Source: Planctomycetaceae bacterium
GTDB lineage: Bacteria > Planctomycetota > Planctomycetia > Planctomycetales > Planctomycetaceae
Length of the DNA stretch: 36,320 bases
Assembly: GCA_028291605.1 (NCBI GenBank)
Contig: JAQGHS010000750.1
Coordinates: 1 to 36,320, forward strand
Reading direction: 5' to 3'
In this document: positions 17,498 through 25,599 of the stretch, in pieces
Layout of the letters: each line of letters starts with the position of its first letter
How positions within the stretch are numbered: position 1 is the stretch's first letter
Translations under genes and position numbers: made by a program
The notes under the pieces: generated by a model
What the model was told of the DNA's origin: nothing
The model's database searches: none
Seen by the model: only the letters and a program-made list of their open reading frames with translations

Positions 17498-17908
17498 TTA
17501 CTCTGCCAGATGCCGTGCGATTTCGCTGCTGACCGGTTTGGGGAAATAGACGTCGAATCGAAGCTGCGGGTCCGTTTTCCAGAATGCCACGGCAGCGCTC
17601 AAAATCTGGAGATATGCGGCGAGAGATACGCGGTTCCGCCGCATCGGCAATCCCGTGTGGATGATCACGATCTTGCGGCAATCCGGCAGCCACGAGAAGT
17701 CTCTCAGGCAATCTTCTAACGCATCGAAGTTGCATCCAAAGTAATCGGGAAACTTGAGTTCCCGGGCGAGACTCCGCAAGAGCATCGATTTCCGGTCGAT
17801 CCCCTGCGGAATACGCGCGACATAGATGCCCGGTTCGTCAGGCACGACGAGATCGTCCGCGGATGTCGAGAAATAATGGAACCCGGATGGATCATCTGTA
17901 GGAGTCAT
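17498..17908 (-). CDS. Barstar-family ribonuclease inhibitor (136 aa)
   Basis: LARELKFPDYFGCNFDALEDCLRDFSWLPDCRKIVIIHTG matches the barstar-type core. Confidence 0.8.
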   Translation of the reverse strand: MTPTDDPSGFHYFSTSADDLVVPDEPGIYVARIPQGIDRKSMLLRSLARELKFPDYFGCNFDALEDCLRDFSWLPDCRKIVIIHTGLPMRRNRVSLAAYLQILSAAVAFWKTDPQLRFDVYFPKPVSSEIARHLAE

Positions 17909-18003
17909 GAATTGGTTCTCAGCCCCAAGGGGCTATGCCGTGCACAAATTTGGTCAGGGATTATTATCAGTGAAGTGCGGTCCAGATTCGCGATTCGGGT
18001 TGA

Positions 18004-18099
18004 TGGGAGGGCGAGGGACCCAAAGGGTACCCCGCCGAGCCGCTTAGTCTGGCGAAGGCCGAAAGACGCTTGCGGTTCGGCAGGAGCCTCACCCTCCCA
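18004..18099. repeat. Palindromic intergenic element
   Basis: TGGGAGGGCGAGG...CCGCCGAGCCGC / GCGGTTCGGCAGG...CCTCACCCTCCCA. Confidence 0.75.
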
Positions 18100-18156
18100 T
18101 GACGTCGAAAATCCTTTACGACCTCACACTTCGAGAGCCAAATGACGGTTTGCGTG

Positions 18157-18927
18157 CTACGGAACAGCTATCTTCACCGCGATCTTCTTGAACGAACGAT
18201 AATGGTCCGAGGTGTAAAACACCTCGCCCCCTTTACCCAAGATCAGCCGTTGAGGCCCCGGGCCGTGTTGGTCGGGAGTCGGCACGACATACTCGTGGTA
18301 ATACCCCGCCGGTTTTCGAGCCAGACGTCCTTCGCGGTTCTGAAAGACTGTGCCGTCGTTGCGATGTTGATTCCGTTCTCCTTTTTCGATGCGATCGATC
18401 GTTGATTGAAGATCGATGGGGCCCTGGTAGATAACCCGCCCATCCTGGTTCTTCAGTGTGACCTGCTGAATCAGGGGAGAGCGCGAACGTTCGGTCAAAT
18501 CAGGCGGCGGACGGGGTTTGGTTTGCGGATTGGTTCCGCGAACAGGATCGCCGGAACCGGCCTGGGGCGCTGGCGGATCGAACTCACCAGAGATCTCGGG
18601 CGTCTGGCCGCGAATTGGACGCGAGGTTTGAGCCACAGAACGCTCGGCTCCCGCATCGTTGGGGTCGGCGTTGGACTGTTTGACTATTGCCGCCGGACCG
18701 TGGTTTAGCTCAGCTCCCGGTTTGATCTCCGCCGGATCGTCTGATGTTATCGCAGGCGCCGCATTGGGTTGCTCCGCCGGTGGATTGGCGGTCTGCCACC
18801 AGCCATAGGTCAGACCAGTGGCCACGATCAGCCACACTCCCCAAGGCGGCAATCGATAATTATTGGGCCGTTCGCGACGCGGGCGGCTTTGAAAATTGCC
18901 TTGGCTGGGATCATCAGGTGGGGACAT
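18157..18927 (-). CDS. Membrane-anchored guanyl-specific ribonuclease (barnase / RNase Sa-like, N1/T1 superfamily)
   Basis: C-terminal DRIEKGERNQHRNDGTVFQNREGRLARKPAGYYHEYVVPTPDQHGPGPQRLILGKGGEVFYTSDHYRSFKKI resembles RNase Sa; N-terminal TM PPWGVWLIVATGLTYGWW and Pro-rich linker. Confidence 0.85.
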   Translation of the reverse strand: MSPPDDPSQGNFQSRPRRERPNNYRLPPWGVWLIVATGLTYGWWQTANPPAEQPNAAPAITSDDPAEIKPGAELNHGPAAIVKQSNADPNDAGAERSVAQTSRPIRGQTPEISGEFDPPAPQAGSGDPVRGTNPQTKPRPPPDLTERSRSPLIQQVTLKNQDGRVIYQGPIDLQSTIDRIEKGERNQHRNDGTVFQNREGRLARKPAGYYHEYVVPTPDQHGPGPQRLILGKGGEVFYTSDHYRSFKKIAVKIAVP

Positions 18928-18992
18928 ATTGGCGGCCTTTTCGCGTTGCCCGACTCTGAATGGTCGTTATTTGGACGCACAATCGTAACTGT

Positions 18993-19059
18993 GTAGCCAC
19001 GTTCGCCAGAACGTGGGGCTTCTTGTGCGCGTCACCCACGCTCTGTCGAGCGTGGCTAC
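18993..19059. repeat. Palindromic intergenic repeat, copy 1 (GTAGCCACGTTCGCCAGAACGTGGG family)
   Basis: GTAGCCACGTTCGCCAGAACGTGGG...CCCACGCTCTGTCGAGCGTGGCTAC; related copy at 31647-31713. Confidence 0.8.
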
Positions 19060-19322
19060 GGTCGGCGAGAAAGCGTCACGGCGCGAACATTCGCCACCGC
19101 AATTTTGTCATGCACTCTGTTAAAACACGAGACGGCCAGCGAACATGAGTGTTTCACCTCCACCGACAGCACGGGTGGGGTTTTAGCGGTTGGTTCGATG
19201 GCTCCCGTTATTTCCCCGGAGTCGGCTCAACCATAGGTTTCCCGAGTCGTCGCAAATTTGAAGCCTTGTTTCAGGTTTCTGGGGCGACTAGACTAGAAGA
19301 CTTGTAAGTAGGTGGGCTGACC

Positions 19323-19380
19323 CCGGAACCCTGCCACTGGTGGAGCGTTTCCACCCGTCGCCCGGTTCCGGTTTCGTTTT
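19323..19380 (+). promoter_or_regulatory. Terminator-like two-tier hairpin upstream of ilvN (possible attenuator)
   Basis: CCGGAACC (19323-19330)/GGTTCCGG (19364-19371) enclosing GGTGGA/TCCACC, followed by TTTCGTTTT. Confidence 0.45.
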
Positions 19381-19425
19381 GTGACGCGTGGCCGTCAGGG
19401 CAGTTCGCGTCGAAGGAAAAGTTCC

Positions 19426-19968
19426 ATGCGGCGGCACGTTCTCTCTGCGTTGGTCATGAACCAGCCAGGGGTGTTGGCTCACGTTTCTGGCATGTTGGCG
19501 TCTCGCGCGTACAACATCGAAAGTCTCGCGGTCGGGGCGACTGAAGACCCTCAGTTTTCCCGGATGTCGATTGTCGTCAATGGCGACGATCGCACCCTCG
19601 ATCAGGTACGTAAGCAACTGGAAAAGATCGTGACCGTCGTCCACGTCTCCGATTTTGCCAAGCAAAACATCGTCGAGCGTGACTTGATGCTGATCAAGGT
19701 CAGCACTGCCGGCGGCAAACGCAGCGAAGTGAAGGAACTGGTTGATATTTTCCGCGCAAAGATCGTCGATGTCGGAACCGACCACTTGATGGCCGAAATT
19801 TCCGGTCAAGAACGCAAAATCGAGGCTTTCATCGATGCCATGCGACCGTTCGGGATCATCGAACTGGTCCGCACCGGCCGTGTCGCGCTGGTCCGCTCAG
19901 GTGCCCCCTCGCATCAAATTGAATACGACGAAGATCTCAGCGACGCTGAAAACCAAGTTCACGTCTAA
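19426..19968 (+). CDS. ilvN: Acetolactate synthase small subunit
   Basis: MRRHVLSALVMNQPGVLAHVSGMLASRAYNIESLAVGATEDPQFSRMSIVV: ACT-domain IlvN/IlvH; AAGGAAAA Shine-Dalgarno-like sequence before ATG 19426. Confidence 0.92.
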   Translation: MRRHVLSALVMNQPGVLAHVSGMLASRAYNIESLAVGATEDPQFSRMSIVVNGDDRTLDQVRKQLEKIVTVVHVSDFAKQNIVERDLMLIKVSTAGGKRSEVKELVDIFRAKIVDVGTDHLMAEISGQERKIEAFIDAMRPFGIIELVRTGRVALVRSGAPSHQIEYDEDLSDAENQVHV

Positions 19969-20174
19969 TTGAGATTTGACGGTCCTGAGTCGTCTTTATC
20001 CGCAGTTCGGGTTATTATCCGGCAGCGTAACTCAGGAACACCGCTCTATTTCGATGGAGCGGGTTGCTTTCCTTAATTTGAGATCTCGATACAATCGAGC
20101 CTTAAATTTCCGGTTCGGTATCAGTTTAGCGAAATGAAGTTGAAACAGATTCCACCTAAATGCCCTTCGTAAAT

Positions 20175-20240
20175 CTTCGTGTCCTTTGTGACCTTCTGTA
20201 AAAAAAGAGATTTGAACAGAAGGTCACAAAGGACACGAAG
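20175..20240. repeat. Perfect 24-bp inverted repeat between ilvN and ilvC
   Basis: CTTCGTGTCCTTTGTGACCTTCTG (20175-20198) / CAGAAGGTCACAAAGGACACGAAG (20217-20240). Confidence 0.9.
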
Positions 20241-20363
20241 AAATGCCAAGAAGGGGAAGAGGTAGATGTTCGTTACCGTTAATTGGCTAAAGAGATACCC
20301 GGCTTGAACTCCACAAATCAGTTTCCCGCTCACCCTTTTTTTCCATCAGACTGAGAATCGTTC

Positions 20364-21368
20364 ATGGCTGCCAAGATTTACTACGACGATGACGCCGACC
20401 TGTCGCTGCTCAAGAATAAAGTGATTGCCATCATCGGCTACGGCAGTCAGGGGCACGCTCAAGCCCAGAACCTGCGCGACAGCGGCTGCAATGTCATCAT
20501 CGGGCAGCGTCCCGGTGGTGCCAACTACGACTTGGCCATCAGCCATGGTTTCAAGCCGATGTCGGCCGCCGACGCCACCAAGGCCGCTGATCTGATCAAC
20601 ATCCTGGTGCCGGACGAACTCCAACGCGACTTGTTCGTGTCGGAAATCAAGCCGAATCTGCAAAAGGGTGACCTGTTGCTGTGCTCACACGGCTTCAACA
20701 TCCACTTCGGCCAGGTTGTCCCCCCGGCCGGCGTTGATGCCGCGCTGGTCGCCCCCAAGGGCCCCGGCCATCTGGTTCGCAGCGAATACGAAAAAGGTGG
20801 CGGCGTCCCCAGCTTGATCGCTCTCTACCCCGGTGCTTCGGACGGCTCGCGTCAGTTGGCTCTGGCCTATGCCAAGGGCATTGGCGGAACCCGCGGTGGT
20901 GTGATCGAAACGACCATCGCTGAAGAAACCGAAACCGACTTGTTCGGCGAACAAGTGGTCCTCTGCGGCGGCGTCAGCGCCCTCGTGAAGGCCGCCTTCG
21001 AAGTTCTCGTCGAAGCCGGTTATCAGCCGGAAATGGCTTACTTCGAATGCATGCACGAGTTGAAGTTGATCGTTGACCTGTTCTACCAGGGCGGTCTCAA
21101 CTACATGCGTTACAGCGTCTCGAACACCGCTGAATACGGCGACTACACCCGCGGCCCGCGGATTGTCACCGACCAGACCAAGCTCGAGATGAAGAAGATC
21201 CTCAAGGAAATCCAGAACGGCCAATTCGCCCGCGACTGGATTCTCGAGAACAAGGCCAACCAGGCCAGTTTTCAGGCCATTCGTCGCAACGAACGCACTC
21301 ACCAACTGGAAACGGTTGGCAAGGAACTGCGTCGCATGATGACCTGGATCAAGGCCAAGGAATATTAA
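20364..21368 (+). CDS. ilvC: Ketol-acid reductoisomerase
   Basis: [31 protein letters not shown]...[14 protein letters not shown]...[15 protein letters not shown]...[23 protein letters not shown]. Confidence 0.97.
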   Translation: MAAKIYYDDDADLSLLKNKVIAIIGYGSQGHAQAQNLRDSGCNVIIGQRPGGANYDLAISHGFKPMSAADATKAADLINILVPDELQRDLFVSEIKPNLQKGDLLLCSHGFNIHFGQVVPPAGVDAALVAPKGPGHLVRSEYEKGGGVPSLIALYPGASDGSRQLALAYAKGIGGTRGGVIETTIAEETETDLFGEQVVLCGGVSALVKAAFEVLVEAGYQPEMAYFECMHELKLIVDLFYQGGLNYMRYSVSNTAEYGDYTRGPRIVTDQTKLEMKKILKEIQNGQFARDWILENKANQASFQAIRRNERTHQLETVGKELRRMMTWIKAKEY

Positions 21369-21455
21369 TCGACCGACCAACGTTGCTGACTATGATCCTG
21401 CCGCTCATGGTTGAGCGGCAGATTGTTTCGCCCAGGATGTCCGAGAGTACTTGCA

Positions 21456-21734
21456 ATGCCAGCCACCCAGAGCCCCTTGCGGTTTGAAGAGCTGCGTCCG
21501 AATGATCATGTTGAGATCACTCAGCGGATCAAGGTCGGTCTGAAGATTTGGTACAACAAAACGTCCGGCCGCGTGCAGCGGACCGAACGGCGCCGGAACG
21601 GTCTGCATGTGGACCGTAACGTCGACGACAAGGCGTTTCAGGATGTGATTCTGCTATTGAAGGACGGCACTCCCACCGAAGAAACGACCATTTCGATGGA
21701 CGAATACACGGTACTGGAAAAATTGCCGAACTAA
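21456..21734 (+). CDS. Conserved-looking hypothetical protein (92 aa)
   Basis: MPATQSPLRFEELRPNDHVEITQRIKVGLKIWYNKTSGRVQRTERRRNGLHVDRN..., followed by a terminator; ORF reported from 21411. Confidence 0.65.
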   Translation: MPATQSPLRFEELRPNDHVEITQRIKVGLKIWYNKTSGRVQRTERRRNGLHVDRNVDDKAFQDVILLLKDGTPTEETTISMDEYTVLEKLPN

Positions 21735-21764
21735 GACGTCAGTCTACAGTTGATAGTGTGAAGC

Positions 21765-21796
21765 CCGGTCTCATGGTGTTGAGGCCGGGTTTTTTG
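21765..21796 (+). terminator. Rho-independent terminator
   Basis: CCCGGTCTC (21765-21773) / GAGGCCGGG (21782-21790) followed by TTTTTT. Confidence 0.8.
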
Positions 21797-21909
21797 CTTT
21801 TGTTGAGCGTTTGCTGTGTCGCGGGACGGGTCTGGGGAAAGTCTAACGGCGAGACTACGGCGGAAGCCCCGCCATTCGCTCGATCATTCGCACATTTGAC
21901 CGCGGCTGC

Positions 21910-21976
21910 TATAATTCAGGTCCCGCGAGCGCGACTCTCCCGGTAGAAGGCCAAAGTGGCTGTCTACGGGGTTTTT
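21910..21976 (+). promoter_or_regulatory. -10-like TATAAT followed by a terminator-like hairpin in the ettA leader
   Basis: TATAAT 21910-21915; hairpin CCCGGTAGA.GGCCA / TGGCT.TCTACGGGG (21939-21971) then TTTTT (21972-21976); ettA starts at 22059. Confidence 0.5.
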
Positions 21977-22058
21977 GTATTCAGTGGCAGGCTAACTCAG
22001 CGACGTCTGGGCCGTTCTGCTGCAGTGCCATTTAATTCAGGTGGTAACGAACTAAGAC

Positions 22059-23735
22059 ATGGCTCCACAGTACATTTTGCAGATTGAAGGCCTCACCCGC
22101 ATGCACGACGAGCGTGTGGTGTTGAGCGACATCTGGTTATCGTTTTTCCCCGGTGCCAAAATCGGCGTCCTGGGTGGTAACGGTGCCGGAAAGAGTACGT
22201 TGCTGCGCATCATGGCCGGCGTCGACAAGGATTTCACAGGCACCGTCCGCCCAGCCAAGAACATCACCATTGGCTATTTCCAGCAAGAACCGCAACTGGA
22301 TGGCGAGCTGACCGTCGACCAGTGCATTCAACAAGCTGTCGCTGCGGACCAGGCCATTCTGGACAAGTACAACGAGCTCAACATGAAGCTCGGCGAGGAT
22401 CTGTCTCCCGAAGAGATGGAAGATGTGCTCGAACAGCAGGCCAAGTATCAGGACATGATCGACGCCGACAACTTGTGGGAGCTCGACCACACGTTGGAGC
22501 TGGCAATGGATGCGATGCGTCTGCCACCGGGTGATGCGCAGATCAAGATGTTGTCGGGCGGTGAAAAACGTCGAGTGGCCCTGTGCCAGTTGCTGCTGCA
22601 ACACCCGGATATGTTATTGCTCGACGAACCGACCAACCATCTGGATGCAGAGTCGGTCGCCTGGCTGGAACACTTCCTGCACGAATTCAAGGGGACCGTC
22701 GTCGCAGTGACGCACGATCGGTATTTCCTCGATAACGTCGCTGGCTGGATCCTGGAATTGGATCGCGGCAAGGGGATGCCGTTCGAGGGGAATTATTCGT
22801 CTTGGCTCGAACAAAAGCATGCTCGACTGGCGATTGAAGAGAAGAAGGAATCCAAGCGCCAGAAGTATCTCAAACGCGAACTGGAATGGGTGCGGATGTC
22901 GCCGCAGGCCCAGGCGACCAAGAACAAGACGCGTCTGGCGAAGTACGAGCAATTGGCGTCGCAAGACTACGATGCCCGCGACGAAGCGGCTGATATTCAG
23001 ATCCCAGTTGCCGCACCGCTGGGCGATGTAGTGGTCGTCACCGAGAATCTCTGCAAAGGATACGGGGACCGCCTGTTGATCGACAACCTGACCTTCCGCT
23101 TGCCTCCGGGCGGTATTGTGGGGGTGATCGGGCCGAACGGTGCGGGCAAGACGACGCTCTTCAAGATGATTATGGGATTGGAAAAACCGGATTCTGGCAC
23201 GTTGCGTGTCGGTGAAACCGTGCAGATTTCGTACGTCGATCAAAGTCGCGATTCATTGGATCCGAACAAGACGGTGTACCAGGAGATCTCCGGCGGCGCC
23301 GACTACATGGAAGTCGGGCACGCTCGAATTCACGCTCGCAGCTATGCTCATCGCTTCAATTTCAAGGGCTCAGATCAGCAGAAGCTGGTCGGCGTTTGTT
23401 CCGGTGGAGAGCGAAATCGTATCCATCTCGCCAAGCTGTTGCGGTCCGGCGGCAACTTGCTGCTGCTGGACGAACCGACGAACGATCTCGACGTGGAAAC
23501 TCTGCGATCGCTGGAAGAAGGACTGATGGATTACGGCGGCTGTGCCGTGGTCGTCAGCCATGATCGGTGGTTCCTGGATCGCATCTGTACTCACATTCTG
23601 GCCTTCGAAGGGGAAAGCCAGGTCGTGTGGTGCGAAGGGACCTACAAGACGTACGAAGCCCAGAGGAAACAGCGACTGGGCCACGATGCCGATCAACCGC
23701 ATCGCGTCAAATACCGTCCATTGAATCGATCCTAG
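22059..23735 (+). CDS. ettA: Energy-dependent translational throttle protein EttA (ABC-F)
   Basis: Two ABC domains with Walker [10 protein letters not shown] / [89 protein letters not shown]; close to the E. coli EttA pattern. Confidence 0.93.
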   Translation: MAPQYILQIEGLTRMHDERVVLSDIWLSFFPGAKIGVLGGNGAGKSTLLRIMAGVDKDFTGTVRPAKNITIGYFQQEPQLDGELTVDQCIQQAVAADQAILDKYNELNMKLGEDLSPEEMEDVLEQQAKYQDMIDADNLWELDHTLELAMDAMRLPPGDAQIKMLSGGEKRRVALCQLLLQHPDMLLLDEPTNHLDAESVAWLEHFLHEFKGTVVAVTHDRYFLDNVAGWILELDRGKGMPFEGNYSSWLEQKHARLAIEEKKESKRQKYLKRELEWVRMSPQAQATKNKTRLAKYEQLASQDYDARDEAADIQIPVAAPLGDVVVVTENLCKGYGDRLLIDNLTFRLPPGGIVGVIGPNGAGKTTLFKMIMGLEKPDSGTLRVGETVQISYVDQSRDSLDPNKTVYQEISGGADYMEVGHARIHARSYAHRFNFKGSDQQKLVGVCSGGERNRIHLAKLLRSGGNLLLLDEPTNDLDVETLRSLEEGLMDYGGCAVVVSHDRWFLDRICTHILAFEGESQVVWCEGTYKTYEAQRKQRLGHDADQPHRVKYRPLNRS

Positions 23736-23760
23736 CGCTTTGCATTGACGAAGAGTTTTA

Positions 23761-23904
23761 GCCACGGATTGACACAGATGAAACACGGATTAAGACTGGA
23801 CTGTCTGGTTCTCTGACCCAAGCTGACACCACTACGGTCAATGCCCGCGATTCACCAAGGCATAAGCTGACCCAATCCGTGTTTCATCCGTGTCAATCTG
23901 TGGC
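23761..23904. repeat. Long inverted-repeat intergenic element
   Basis: 31-bp arms GCCACGGATTGACACAGATGAAACACGGATT (23761-23791) and AATCCGTGTTTCATCCGTGTCAATCTGTGGC (23874-23904), two mismatches. Confidence 0.85.
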
Positions 23905-23963
23905 AAAGAATTCCTAAGCGGATCAGGCTCTGCCGGGGTCGCTCAAACAGGATTCAATATTTG

Positions 23964-25352
23964 ATGGGCGTTGCAGAGACACAGGGTGCGACGTTGACGA
24001 CGGTGGCTGACGTCACGTGTCCCGTCTGCGGTTGTACCTGCGACGACCTCAAATTGACATTAGATGGGGACCGCGTCGTCAGCACCGAACGCGCCTGCGG
24101 ACTGGCTGAGCCTTGGTTTCGAGATCAATCGGCGGCACGGCCGGCGATTGCGGAACTTGACGGGCACAGTGCTCTGCTAAAAGACGCATTGGACCGAGCT
24201 GCCGAGATTCTGGCGGGCGCTGACGCTCCTTTGGTCTACGGTCTCTCTCGCAGTAGCACACCGGGGCAGCGGGCAGCGGTCCTGTTGGCCGATCATCTGG
24301 GAGCTGTGGTCGACACCACCGCTTCGATTTGTCACGGTCCGTCCATCATGGCCGTGCAGAAGGTCGGCGAATCGACTTGCACTCTCGGGGAAATTCGTAA
24401 TCGAGCGGATTTGGTCATCTTCTGGGGCTGCAATCCCGCCGTCACTCATCCGCGGCATGCCGAACGCTATTCGGTATTCGCAACGGGCCGTTGGACGCCG
24501 CAAGGGCGAGCCGACCGCAAGGTGATCATGGTTGGGGATCAACGGTACGTTCGTAACTGGCGTTTGGATGCAGATGGCGCCCTTCCGGACCAGTTCATTT
24601 CGATTCACCCCAAGCGTGATTTCGAAGTGCTGACGGCGTTGAGATCGTTGCTGGCTGGAAAACCTCTCGCCAATGCCGAACGGATGTCGGAGACGCTGGG
24701 GGTTTCAGTCGACGTTCTGGCGGATCTCGCACAGCAGATGAAATCGTGCCGTTGCGGCATCGTGTTCTTCGGCCTGGGGCTCACCGAAACGAAACTCGAT
24801 GCCATCACGGAGACCTCGGGACAAGGTCATCTGAATGTCGAGAATTTGTTGAAGCTGGTGGCCGAACTGAATGCGTTTACGCGTTTTCATGCCCGCCGGA
24901 TGCGTATTCAGGGAGACGTGACGGGGGCCGACAGCGTCATGTGCTGGCAAACGGGTTATCCGTTCAGCGTCAGCATGTCGCGTGGCTATCCACGCTATAA
25001 CCCGGGCGAATTCTCGGCGAACGAGGTTCTGGAACGGGGCGAGGCGGATGTGTGTCTACTGGTGGGGACGGAAACGGTTTCGTTTTTCTCACCGGCCGCC
25101 AGGCAGCATCTGGAGTCGATTCCCACGATTGTTCTGGACTATCCGGCGACGGTGACCGAACGGCTACCGACGGTGAAATTCACGACGGCAGTTTACGGGC
25201 TCCACGCTCCCGGCACCATTTACCGCATGGACGAAGTCCCGATCGGCCTGAGACCCGGACTGAAGACCGCGTATCCGACGGACGAAACGATTCTCAGAGA
25301 ATTGCTGACTCGCATCGCCCCGCGCGCGGTGCGGGCATCCGATTTCGATTGA
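23964..25352 (+). CDS. fwdB/fhcB: Formylmethanofuran dehydrogenase subunit B homolog (FwdB/FhcB)
   Basis: VTCPVCGCTCDDLKLTLDGDRVVSTERACGLAEPWF...LVIFWGCNPAVTHPRHAERYSVFATGRW...GADSVMCWQTGYPFSVSMSRGYPRYNPGE. Confidence 0.85.
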   Translation: MGVAETQGATLTTVADVTCPVCGCTCDDLKLTLDGDRVVSTERACGLAEPWFRDQSAARPAIAELDGHSALLKDALDRAAEILAGADAPLVYGLSRSSTPGQRAAVLLADHLGAVVDTTASICHGPSIMAVQKVGESTCTLGEIRNRADLVIFWGCNPAVTHPRHAERYSVFATGRWTPQGRADRKVIMVGDQRYVRNWRLDADGALPDQFISIHPKRDFEVLTALRSLLAGKPLANAERMSETLGVSVDVLADLAQQMKSCRCGIVFFGLGLTETKLDAITETSGQGHLNVENLLKLVAELNAFTRFHARRMRIQGDVTGADSVMCWQTGYPFSVSMSRGYPRYNPGEFSANEVLERGEADVCLLVGTETVSFFSPAARQHLESIPTIVLDYPATVTERLPTVKFTTAVYGLHAPGTIYRMDEVPIGLRPGLKTAYPTDETILRELLTRIAPRAVRASDFD

Positions 25353-25365
25353 CCCCACGCCCCTC

Positions 25366-25460
25366 GTAGCCGAAGTCGCCAAGACTTCGGGGACAGCCGC
25401 TGATCCGACCAGAACTCTGGGCGAGTTCTGCTGCAAAAAACTTCGGCGTGCCGAATTTAC
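25366..25460. repeat. Palindromic intergenic element (GTAGCCGAAGTCGCCAAGACTTCGG family)
   Basis: GTAGCCGAAGTCGCCAAGACTTCGG plus CCAGAACTCTGGGCGAGTTCTG and further CTTCGGCGTGCCGAA-type palindromes. Confidence 0.65.
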
Positions 25461-25599
25461 AGAGCTCGATACTGCGTATCCCTCGACGAAATTGTGTCTG
25501 TCGAGTATCCATATACATTGATCCAAGCCGTGAAGATGACGCACTCCAGAGACCTTGAATCCGTCTCACGGCCCTCGCACTCGCAGAAGGATGAGATTC

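Noticed and set aside
20364-21368. Unusual ilvN-ilvC arrangement without ilvB as a novel operon
   Set aside because: ilvB may simply lie elsewhere; separation of ilv genes is common, so this alone is not remarkable.
21758-21946. 62-aa leader ORF with hydrophobic N-terminus upstream of ettA
   Set aside because: Starts within the terminator of the previous gene and lies mostly upstream of the TATAAT; coincidence more likely.
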